DNA of 64,000 bases from Allium sativum (Eukaryota > Streptophyta > Magnoliopsida > Asparagales > Amaryllidaceae), in assembly GCA_030737875.1 (NCBI GenBank), contig CM060920.1:483754861-483818860 (forward strand), written 5' to 3'. The position numbers and the translations under genes are program-made. Below are positions 25,380 to 35,864 of this stretch, piece after piece; position 1 is the first letter of the stretch, and every line of letters starts with the position of its first letter. Below the pieces are notes generated by a model. The model was not told where the DNA came from. It saw nothing but the letters and a program-made list of their open reading frames with translations, and searched no databases.

Positions 25380-26000
25380 AACTCTAAAGCCGAGCATGGA
25401 TAATGCTCCCCCCCTCTTTTAATATGGTCAGCGCAAAATCCTACCGCTATATTTTAATACCTACTCCCCTAGCCGAGTGTGGTATACTTATTTAAGATGA
25501 GTATGGATGATACTCACCCCTTCTTTCTTTACACCATGAGCTTGTGTCGCTCGCTGGATACACTAACCTAACATGAGTCGAGCACAGAAACATTTGCCCT
25601 AAGCCAAGTACGGTTAATGCTCGCCCTCTCTAAGCCGAGTATGGTTAATGCTCGCCCTCTATAAGACGAGTATGGTTAATGCTCGCCACTAAAGCGAGTA
25701 TGGTTAATGCTCGCCACTAAGCCGAGTATGGTTAATACTCGCCACCTCTCAAAGCCAAGTGAAATAAAATGCTCGACCCATTAGCCTTCTCCAAGCCAAG
25801 AACGGTTTATTTTTGTCTTTGTAGGAACTAACTCTTATGAAGGCGATCATCCTCTCGGCCTTAATACGGTTTTCGATAGTTGTCGGTTTTCTGGCCTTAA
25901 GACGACCCAGTTCGGTCGTCGGTTTTCTGGCCTTAATACAACATCGGAACCGTTGGATTTCTGGCCTTAATATGGTCCGGCGCAACCATAGCTGCTGGAG
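25380..26000 (+). repeat. Two tandem repeat arrays downstream of gag in element E
   Basis: About 25480-25760 has repeats of GAGTATGGTTAATGCTCGCC with short linkers (five or more copies). About 25850-25975 has repeats of TTTCTGGCCTTAA with a variable 25-30 bp filler (four copies). They fill the place where pol would be in an autonomous relative. Confidence 0.85.
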
Positions 26001-26054
26001 CGATTGTACTTCGATTCATATTTCAGAACACACCTCCCTCTATCGAAGAAGATG

Positions 26055-26071
26055 CGTTCTGAGGGGCAAAG
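26055..26071 (+). promoter_or_regulatory. Element E polypurine tract
   Basis: GAGGGGCAAAG lies immediately upstream of the 3' LTR TG at 26072. Confidence 0.7.
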
Positions 26072-26915
26072 TGTTAACACTCTTTTTGGTAAAAGAAGCA
26101 GCGGGCCAAATCGAAGCCCTAACACGCAACCCATTGGGTTAGAAAGATTGCATTCCAGGAAGCCCCGCAGAAGCTCGTCCTGAAGTAGCCGCATATCGGG
26201 CTAATCAAGCCGATATCTCACCCCGGAAGACTCGCTCTCTCAGTCAACCGAGAGAAACGCTCTCGCATAAGATGTATCGACCGAGTGTTTCGGATCTACA
26301 TGAAATATCCAGCTGAATTGTTCAAATACTTGGCCCGACTCTCAAGGAAGAAAAAGCGATCAACCATATCCGGACAAAGCTCTACTTTTAATATACCTCA
26401 CCATGGATGCCACGTCGGCCACAACTTCCGAGGATACTATTTATGAATAGTGGAATCGGTCTTCAACCGCTATTCTAACCAAGTGATGGACTCCACGTGT
26501 CCGAGCTTTCCCGGAAAGACCGGGCCACGTCACAATAGCCCAAGCTGTTATCCCCGCCTATAAATAGCTCAATGCTTAAAGAGGATAGGAGGATTTGGAG
26601 AGACTTCTCTAACCTTTCTTTTTTGGCTCATACATCTTCTTCTTCCCAGAAAAACACTATTTGGAAGAGAAAATAGCCGCTTTCTCTCTTTTCTCCAAAT
26701 AGAAAAGGCATTGTACTTGTAATCAAAAGAAAAAGTAATATATATATATATATATATAAAGTGGATGCAAGCACTGTCTTTGCCGAACCACTATAAAAAA
26801 ATTGTGTGTTCTCCCCATTTCCTTTATTTTTTTCTACATTTTATAATCAGTATTCGTGTGCTCTACATGCGATTGGGAATTGATCATCACTAGTGACCAA
26901 CTTTTGACGTCAACA
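26072..26915 (+). repeat. Element E 3' LTR
   Basis: 844 bp; it differs from the 5' LTR by scattered substitutions and a longer TA tract near 26740. TATAAATA lies at 26569-26576. Confidence 0.9.
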
Positions 26916-29635
26916 GATAGATTCTATTTTCAACATCTTTTACCATTACCAACTAGTACCATCTCTGGATAATAGTGAAGATGTTCAAGTTGGGGTATTC
27001 TATTTACCTCTCAGACCTGAATCACAACATTCTTATCTCGAGATAGATAGAAGTGTGTAATTTCAAAACTGGTATACTAAAATTATATAACCTTATTATT
27101 TAACCGTTTTAAAACAAGGTTTTATAAACCATTCTACATATTGAAAATCTCCTTTTCAAATATAACTATTATTACTTAATTCGATAATTAAGTATATGCT
27201 TATTTAAAACTTCACCCTTAAATTTTAAACTTCTTTAATCAATTTTTCATATAACTCATATTTTTATTACAAAATAATATTACAAAACTTTTTACCTTAG
27301 GTAAATTTTCTACTTATTTGCTTACAAAGCTTATTAACCTAGGAATTTGCATTATAAAATAATTTCGTAATCACTTACAAAATCATAAATAAATTTTATA
27401 ACTTCATTTCTATCGATTTACGTGATGGTAAATCAAAATACATAAAACCATTCATTCTTAGGCCATCTACTGCCAATTACTCAACCAATATCACCAATTG
27501 GTTATCAACAAACAATCACTGAATTTGGATTCGACAGTCACAATTAAAAGAATCACATTTGATTAAACAATTCATATAATATAATATGAAAATAAATTAA
27601 ATATTTGAGGAATCTGGTTGGATCCTTCCAACCTGCATCAAAATAGTTTATATCAATTTCAATACAACAATATATTTATTTTTATTCATCACATAAATAA
27701 ATAGTTCAACGAACAGTAATCAATTTATAACATCTAATCAAGCATCCAATTATTTATTTAATACGTTTATATTATTATAAATGTAACCAACAAGGTAAGT
27801 TACCTCGTTTGGAATCTAATCGTTAAAATAACGATTCAAATTTATTAAATTAAACAAACCTTTAATTTAATTAATAAACATAAAAATATTCAGCATACAT
27901 GCAAAAAGTCATCCAATCATCAACCATTAGCGAACATTGCACACAAAATGAAAACCCTACTTACATAAAATATAACTGGGATAAACTAAGTGAGTTAAAC
28001 TCATCTTAATTTCCACTTGACGTCAAAATGGTTTAATTAAATCAAAAAAGTGTTTAATTTAATTAAAACACCCACCTACGCCCAGCTCTGTCCAAATCAG
28101 CTCAATACTGTTGCGCTGTCATTATGGTTCCAACGTCTCTGTTTTTATCTTACTCCATTACCGTATGACACAGTCATAAATTTAATTGTCACTTACTATT
28201 TAAATAAATATTATAAATAATTTAATAAAAATTTATTAACATAAAACTTTAATATTTAATTGTCGCTTACTATTGAAATAAATATTACAAATAATTTAAT
28301 AAAAATTTATTAACATAAAACTTTAATTAACGTTTCATATAAACCTGAATTAGGCATGTTTAAACACTTAACTAGGAATACAATAAACATGATTAGGCAC
28401 CTCTAAACAGAATTAGGCACAATATCGATATATACTTCTATATTTTATCTACCCACACCATTCAACTTTTCATTTTACAGATGATTAAGTTACCACAAAC
28501 GAACCACATAAAACTTCATGGTTATTTTATGATTTTATCTTAGCTTCTGACCCAATCTATATCAGAAAAACAAACCATATTTTAGAACTGTTTTCTCTCA
28601 TCTAAATTCCTTGAGTCTCGTTAATTATATATATAAACCGCACGTTTATACACAGATCACCATACGTAGGCATAATTAGGTACATACTAATTTTTCTTTG
28701 CAACACATGGTATAAAAGGTTACCCATAAAACATTCTGTGTATATAAGATTAACATAAACTTTTTAAGGCAAATTACATGTTCACCTTACCATTAAATAA
28801 ATCGGCTACAGATTTGGCGCAACGTTATTTATAATAATAATATAATTGGGATTAGGCAAGTCTAAACGTGTTTAGGCACATAGTTAAACATACCAGCTAA
28901 TGTTCCCACTACTTCTCTAAACCTGCTAATTTATCCTTTAAACCGATCACGAGCCATTGAAACCCTCCACTGTACGTCGTTACCACTGTCGATCTTCTAT
29001 CCTCACCTGCTACTCACCTAAAACCATAAGTCTCCTACCATCTTCTCACCGTTAAAAAAAAAATTTCTTCCCATTCATGCCAACATCACCTCCCTATTAT
29101 ATTTCAAATTAACTGTTAACACGCCATCCCCTTTCTTCTGCACATCTACCACCGCGTTCATCCCTCCCTGGCCTACCCTCAACTTCCGACTTCTTGCTCG
29201 ACTCCCCGATGCTCAAACACTTCTTCCCTGCACTTCCCTGCATCATACTGTACACCGTGAAGCTACACCACTCCCTGTACCAATTTCCACCAACCTAAAA
29301 ACAACTACATTGTCCAATTCCATGGCCTACCCTCCCTTCATCGGTACCCATCGTGAACCACCCATCTCGATGCTTTCTTCCTTTCAAAAGCTTCCCCATA
29401 TTATTCGTTCCACCATCTGACCGTTTCCTTCAGATTTCACTGTTTCATTTTCTTTCCCATTCGCACCCTACTGCCCATATTATCCTCATATATTTTTCAG
29501 TTTTTTCTTTTTCTTTTTCTTTTTCTTTTCTTCAATGTGCATTAGTTTGTGCTTCATTTATACTAGAGGATGGCGGTGGGACTTTCCTTTGTATGGGTTT
29601 GTCATGCTGAACCAACAAAAATGAAGATAGCTTCG

Positions 29636-29645
29636 TTATTTATAG
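29636..29645 (-). promoter_or_regulatory. Giant LTR D' TATA box
   Basis: CTATAAATAA on the minus strand, about 1.37 kb from the LTR start. It is followed on that strand by a pyrimidine- and GC-richer leader reaching about 28900. Confidence 0.5.
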
Positions 29646-31004
29646 GGGATGGAGGTGTGGCTAGCACGCTATTGGAAAGTATTTTTTTATTTGGGTAACT
29701 TTGTCGGCACGTTTAATGTATTACTGAAAAGAAAATGCATAGGTTCATACGTGTGTATGGTATAGTTGTTTCTTGGATGGGAAGTCTGGAAGTCTTGGTC
29801 GGCACGGTTCCATTTTCCTAGGTCACTTTTTCCTAGGTCAATACTATATAGGTAGGGTGCTATGTGATTTAAATTTTTAGAGTAGCTGCGCCTTTCACAT
29901 TTACCTGTACGAATTTCCCCTTTCACATTTGCATATACGAATTGTTTTAGGCTTCACTTGAGGTAGGATAAATATCATAACATTGGTCTGAAGAAATCAG
30001 GGACGCCGCTTACATTATGGTATGTTTGTACCCCTAAAGGCTACGTTTCCATCTTTATAAAACTTAAACACGAAGGGATAGAGTAGCTAAACCTATATAC
30101 GGTTATCATATATATATTATTTTATTTCATTCTACGGTATTTAACTCTACCTATAATAACCGTTAATTGTTATATTCTGACTGACACACGCGAACACACA
30201 ACACAACGAAGATGGGTACACCGCTAGGTCTTAACATCCTGATTCCAATGAAATTGATTTTATTGAATTCCGACTCCGTTTGCCCAATGGTGTTACTTTA
30301 TTTCAAATTTAATTATCATTTCATTTTTAAATTGCACAAACAAATAAACCTGCATCGATGGCTCCAAACTGAAACTCTAGTAATAACTAGTTATACGTAT
30401 TCCAATAAAATTCGTTTCATCGAAAACGGAGGTTGTTTGAAAAACGACTATTTTTAAAACTTATATAATATCGATAACATTTAAATGCAAAACAATTCAA
30501 TGATAAATTGTTATTATATATCTCCAATTGAAATCTTATATAGCTTTAAAATAAACCAATATATATTTTAAACTCAATATTTACAAATTCTGGATTAAGC
30601 GATATCCAAATTATAAAAGTTCATTTATATTTTATTAAATAAACATTATCGTTTATTAAATAATTCCATAGCGACTATTTAAAAATTTGAATTGGATATA
30701 AGTTGCAGTCAATAGTATGCAAACCTCAAATTTCTCTTACACTAGAAAAATATATTCAAGTAGATTCAAACGATTCTTATTTCACTAAATTCTGACTTAA
30801 ATCAGATTCAGTATATTCAATTAAAGTTCAAAAATCAATATTACGAACTACCGCATCGCATCGAGCTCGTTTTAATATATATATATATATACGAACTCCA
30901 ATTTGATAAATAAATTCGATATAAAACCCATTAAAATCACCAAATCAATATTTAAAACAGATTTAAATATTCGTAATTAACGTTCAAAAATCCGGGACGT
31001 TACA

Positions 31005-31200
31005 TTGCCCATTTCGATATTATTCCCTTTCCACTTATCCAAATTAATATTTCATTCTGCCCATTTCGTTTTCAAATGGAAGTTACTATCCCCGAACTTT
31101 TTCTTTTCGTTCCCTTTCCACTTCTCCAAATTAATATTTCATTCTAGCCATTTCGTTTTCAAATGCAAGTTACTATTCCCAAACTTTTGCTTTTCGTTTT
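31005..31200 (+). repeat. Tandem repeat at the D' insertion site
   Basis: Units of about 80-85 bp containing CCTTTCCACTTCTCCAAATT and TTTCATTCT...GCCATTTCG. Two full copies lie here and a partial one at 20375-20408, left of D'. D' therefore inserted inside this array, and the small ORFs across it are repeats. Confidence 0.75.
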
Positions 31201-31600
31201 CCCAAGATGGTACACGTTTCCTGCCTTCTATTCATTTTTTACGCTCTTCGTTGTTTGATGGGTGGAAATTTTTATGCCCTAGATCCAGATGATGCCCTGT
31301 GCATATGCCCCTTTTGCACTAGGGCAGGGCCGGTTGTGCTCTTTACACTAACTTTTTTTATTTATTTTAAAAGAGAATTGATCAAATCATCCTTTGTATA
31401 TTAATTTTGCTAAAGCGAATTCTAACTAGCGTTGATTTAGCGGGTGCAACGGAAAATAGCGGGGCTTAAAGTAGAACTACTGTCCATCAGCGCTAAATTG
31501 AAATAGCGTAGTAGCTGGAGAGCGCTGCGGTATACAGCGGGGGCTTTAGCCGGGTTTTAGTGGGGCTTTAACTGCATAGGTTTACATATTGTATTAATGA
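31201..31600. other. Unassigned DNA with TAGCG-rich patch
   Basis: 31425-31580 carries phrases such as GATTTAGCGGG, AATAGCGGGGC and CAGCGCTAAATTGAAATAGCG. These resemble 18951-19025 and could be one end of a degenerate DNA transposon. No gene was recognised. Confidence 0.35.
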
Positions 31601-32153
31601 TTAGATTTTAACAACTTGAAGTTGTTTATATATTTTATTTGAACCAGAAGTTCAATACAGTTCCAAACTAGATGTTTTGGACATTATAATACGATCTTTA
31701 AGATTCACATTGACATTTCTTGATAAGAAAAGATTAATGATTTGGAACCTTAAAAACAATTTGTTCTAAACTCAATAACTCGAATGAGAAAGAATATGCA
31801 AATCAATTACATATGTAATACGTGGAAATAACACATATATGCGAATATTTAATTAACAACCTGAAGTTGTTATGAGCTCATATTATAAATTATGCATATA
31901 TTATTTAGTAATTCAAAAAGTCAATTAACATCCATGTTGAATGACCTGAAGTCATACGCGTATTCAAATGATCTATATAATTAGAAAATTCCTCAAAGTT
32001 AATAGATCAATGAAAGAGGATAATATGAATGAATCTTATCGACCAATAAGAGCATTATCCTCCTACAATTGAAATACATATAATGTATTCGCTAGTGATA
32101 ATGGATCAAAAATGAGAATCCAAAGAAGGTTTGTTATTTAATGTGACAATGTT
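31601..32153 (+). mobile_element. Palindrome-bearing AT-rich DNA, copia-like internal (part 2)
   Basis: It contains four near-perfect palindromes with a C(T/A)GAA centre and different arms (31610-31626, 31639-31655, 31854-31872, 31941-31955). It is continuous with 43512-44055 once element A is removed. No coding was recognised. Confidence 0.4.
32149..32153. repeat. Target duplication of element A (left copy)
   Basis: ATGTT, matching 43507-43511 exactly. Two extra bases (CG, 32154-32155) separate it from the LTR TG at 32156. Confidence 0.65.
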
Positions 32154-33573
32154 CGTGACACCCCATCTCCATTAAGGTCACTCACAAAGGGAATGCCTTA
32201 ATTTTGGTGGAGCGTTTATTGTGTATAGGACAGAAAAGTAAACAAGACAAATAAATATATTGGTACTTGGAAAATAAAAACCACTTTTATTGCAGCGGAG
32301 AAATAGTTTGGTTACATCACATCAAAAAAAACCAACTACAAAACCAAATACACTTATTATCCATCTTGACAAACAAGTTCTGAGTACATAAAGTAAAAGA
32401 CATAACCCCAACATAAAATAGCCTTAAATAAGATAGGCTGAACTTTACTTCAGCGATCCAAGCAACTTCCAAAGGAAAGAGATAAAGCTATCCAAATCAA
32501 GCTCCACTAGTACTAGTCCCACCCTGAGCACCTTGGGGGAGGGGGGAAGGAAGGAAAGAGGTGGAAACAAAGGGGGTCAGACATATAGTCTGGCGAGTGC
32601 AATAACTTTAACAATATAATCATTAAAGTAACTAAGATAAGGCATAAGCTGGAAAATGAGGAAATGACTGTGAACAAATGGGCATGACAGAGCAAACAAA
32701 GGAAATAGGATGAACAAAGATAACGTTAAAGGCGCACCTAATCGCTGTAAGATAATTACTACATTTCACCACACCAAACACCCCTAAAAGTTGAACCCGC
32801 CTACAGAACTTAATAATGATAATGGTAGTTTCTTGTACCCCTAACTGCCTTCATACGTGTCATCTACCCCTATCTTCACTAGGTGTACCCACTACCCCCA
32901 TTCGATCGGCTCCCTAACTCGTAGATACCCATGCGGGCCCCACGGTGGGGTGTATCACTCCCCAAAGTGGCAACCCGATACCACCAAAAATGCACGGCTT
33001 ATATCTACACGATGCAACAACGTCTTACCTACCAGCCCAGGGCCACACACGCACATGACCCATTGGACTTGCGTAGCCGCCGCTAACCCGTTTTGACCTC
33101 TTACAATAAAACCCAGTACGCGTGTCTCTTCCTCGACTTGGGTCGAGCCTACAAAGATACTTAATGGGTTACTGGTTTAAAATGGCCCCCTTGTATGACA
33201 CAAGCTTTCCACCTATGCTTAGTCCCCTCTAAGGTTTTCCCTACTTAACCCCATTCTTATTCATGTCTTCATACATGTTTCAATCCTGGTTAAGTGCATC
33301 TAATCGTATTTCACATGCCACCCAAGGCACCCACTTAATTTCACATGCCACCCAAGGCACCCACTTAACCCCCCATGTCCCACCACATTTTTATCTGGTT
33401 AAGTGTTTCTTAACTCATTAACACCGTAACCTTGTAAAGACCTCCCACATTAGACTGGCATTTGTGGCAGCTGGATTTGCCGGCCGGGTCCGGGAAGTCT
33501 TACACCACAAACGAGCCTAACCTCGTGTCTTTACAACTATTGCGCATTTAATTCATTCCTTTGACCTCTCACA

Positions 33574-33644
33574 TTAGACTGGCATTTATGGCTGCTGGAT
33601 TGGCCGGGCAGGTCCGGGCAGTCTTACACCATAAAAGAGTCTAA
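33574..33644 (-). other. Covarying hairpin in element A LTR
   Basis: TTAGACT (33574-33580) pairs with AGTCTAA (33638-33644), and TTTATGG (33585-33591) pairs with CCATAAA (33629-33635). The other LTR copies have TTTGTGG with CCACAAA at the same place, so both sides of the stem changed together. Confidence 0.65.
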
Positions 33645-33911
33645 CCTCGTGTCTTAGGCGGTTTATTATTACACATCTTTATTTAACCCCAAAGTGGATT
33701 AATATCCCTATTCAAATTTGCAAATAAATTCCAAATATACTTATGTCCATAATTTTCACCTAAATTATGTCCCTAAATACCAATTTTTCCAATTAATGTC
33801 TTAAATTAATCATTTGCCTTTTAAGGCCATTACATGCCAATTTTCAATATGGGTGTATTCAATATTTCCCCTATCATCACCACGTTGTTCGTTCGCTTAT
33901 CGTGACATATA

Positions 33912-33946
<35 letters not shown>

Positions 33947-34781
33947 CTAGCAATTAGTCTATTCACATAAAAGGGAAGAACATCACAAATTTGCATAGCA
34001 CACAAATTGGATCTAACTTACAAATAAGGATTACAACATATCTAGCATAAACTTGGTATTGTCATGAATTTAAACATAGGCTAAAAGGTGTGAACTTGCA
34101 TATAGTTTTCACCCAAAACTTACATATATGAATATAGTTTTCACCCAAAAACTTGCATAGGCCATAGTCACAAACTTGCATAAAACTATGTATGTCATAG
34201 ATCTAAATCCAAAGGTGTAAACTTGCATATACGTGAATCCAATTTCTACCTACACTTGCATATATTCATTTTACTTGGTTCACATATAAACTTGTGTACA
34301 ATACACATAAAAACTAGTATATAATCTACACCCAAACTTGCATATAAAATGATGTCAAACATGAATCAAGTTGAACATAGGTGATTGGGCATATACAAAG
34401 GGATCCACAACAAAAACTGTCATTATGAACAACTAGCATATATTCACAAAATATCACATTTTTCCAATGTTTCTCAAACATAGCCATATAACCCAAATTA
34501 TAACTCAACCCAATTAACTTGTTAATTATCTTATTAAAGAAATTGAACTCACTACTCAAAGAAGGTCTTGAGTTCTGGGATTTGTGTTCTGAATTTTATT
34601 TAGCTCGCCTTTGAAGTAGACAAATTCGTTGTTGTTGTTGTTGTTATAGACTTGAGTTAAATTGAGTTGATTTAGCTTTACTTTTCCTCTGGTTGATGAC
34701 GGCTACTCTAGGTTGTAGGGTGATAGCATGACGACCATGGTTCTAATTTTGATTAGGTTTTAGGGTTTGAGTCTACATGTG

Positions 34782-34789
34782 TTTATATA
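34782..34789 (-). promoter_or_regulatory. Element A 3' LTR TATA box
   Basis: TATATAAA on the minus strand, about 470 bp from the LTR start; conserved in all three LTR copies. Confidence 0.65.
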
Positions 34790-35257
34790 GAGATTAGGAT
34801 TAATTTAGGCCATCCGATCAACCTAGAATCAATCAAGACCATCCAGTCAAGATAGAGCGACACCTCAGCCCTAATAACTCAGCATTGAGTCACAAAATTG
34901 TCATCTTTCAGATCTGCCCGGGGGGCAGGTCGACCTGTAGGGGGGAGGTCGACACTAGGGTCGACCCCCTGGTCGACCTGGGTCCTGGGCAGGAATTTTC
35001 CCGCCTAGCCCGCTTCCGACTTCTTTTTGAATTTTGAATCTGGTTTCAAGCTGTTTGAATTTATTTGAATTTTCTGGAAACTTCCGACAGCCATAACTTC
35101 TTCATACGAAGTCCAATTTATGCAAACTCGGACTATATCTCAACTAGAATTCCGAGAAGAATACAATGGCATAACCTGTTTCCCTTAATTCTCACATTTA
35201 AAATTAATTATTCTTAAATTCGTTAGTTTATGTAAATAGAAAACACGGGGTGTTACA

Positions 35258-35270
35258 TTCTCCCCTCCTT
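35258..35270 (-). promoter_or_regulatory. Element A polypurine tract
   Basis: AAGGAGGGGAGAA on the minus strand, touching the 3' LTR; it primes plus-strand DNA synthesis. Confidence 0.85.
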
Positions 35271-35864
35271 AAAGGATTTCGACCCTGAAATCTTAAATTT
35301 ATGAAGAATACATATCCTACCATCCAATCGTCCATCTACTCAACCATCAAATACAGGCATCCATTGTCCTTAAAAGACTTTTAATGCTTTCACGTTTATA
35401 TGCACAGTGTGTGTACATGTCTGTATCTAATGCAAAATCAAGCGGTCTACTGATTCAGTTGACCTCCTTAATGCAAATTATGGTAGTGCCATGCATCCAT
35501 TATGTATGCAAAAGATCCCTGAAGATACATATTATTTCTACAGGCGTGCACAACCATTCATCTGAATGCAGCATCCATATGATAACACAACCATTATACA
35601 TCCATTAGCCTAAATAAGCACACATTTATATGCAGTATGAAAGTGATTGAGCCGATCTAGTTCCTAATGTTTGTGTATATGCATCCATGGGAAACCACTA
35701 ACAAACACTTGCATCCACTAGCATCCATCAATCATAACATGTTTCAAATACATGTTTACATCCATTGGTCTCTACCTAAGGATAAAGAATATGACCGAGG
35801 AGATACACTAAAAGGTAGATACAAGCTTGAATAAACTTAAGGAAAAAGAGATCAAAGATGTACC
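35271..35864 (-). other. Element A 3' untranslated internal region
   Basis: Between the pol stop (35865-35867) and the PPT. Rich in CATCCA and TGCAT phrases. No coding was recognised; the plus-strand frame 35384-35608 is chance. Confidence 0.6.

Larger units (their letters stand above)
22286..26915 (+). mobile_element. Element E: gag-only LTR retrotransposon (TR-GAG-like)
   Basis: It has LTRs at 22286-23117 and 26072-26915, TGTTAAC...GTCAACA termini, a PBS, a PPT, one decayed gag and no pol. The flanks CATAA (22281-22285) and GATAG (26916-26920) match at three of five bases. The homologous uninserted position in element D (about 48957) reads CATAA, which supports CATAA as the target. After gag there is only tandem-repeat DNA, never protease or RT, so it fits the plant TR-GAG class and would need proteins from elsewhere. 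It is inserted in giant LTR D'. Confidence 0.88.
20409..31004 (-). mobile_element. Giant solo LTR, family D' (about 5.96 kb), split by element E
   Basis: The left end TGTAAAGAACC at 20409 and right end ...GGGACGTTACA at 31004 correspond to the two ends of the element D LTR, with extensive shared sequence (start, GAGTTGAC, CAACCCAAA, the 20918-20966 hairpin, AATCGTTA...TAACGATT, TTAGGGG blocks). On the minus strand it starts TGTAACGTCCCGG. The flanks CTTCC and TTGCC look like a decayed target duplication. Removing element E and its 5 bp leaves 5961 bp. There is no PBS or PPT beside either end, so it is called a solo LTR. A minus-strand TATAAATA lies at 29636-29645. Confidence 0.8.
32156..35257 (-). 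repeat. Element A 3' LTR
   Basis: 3102 bp, bounded by TGACACCCC and ...GGGGTGTTACA on the plus strand. It holds the duplicated hairpin module (33435-33520 and 33571-33644), a TA microsatellite near 33913-33942, a TATATAAA box (minus, 34782-34789) and the GTCGAC block (34915-34990). Confidence 0.93.
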
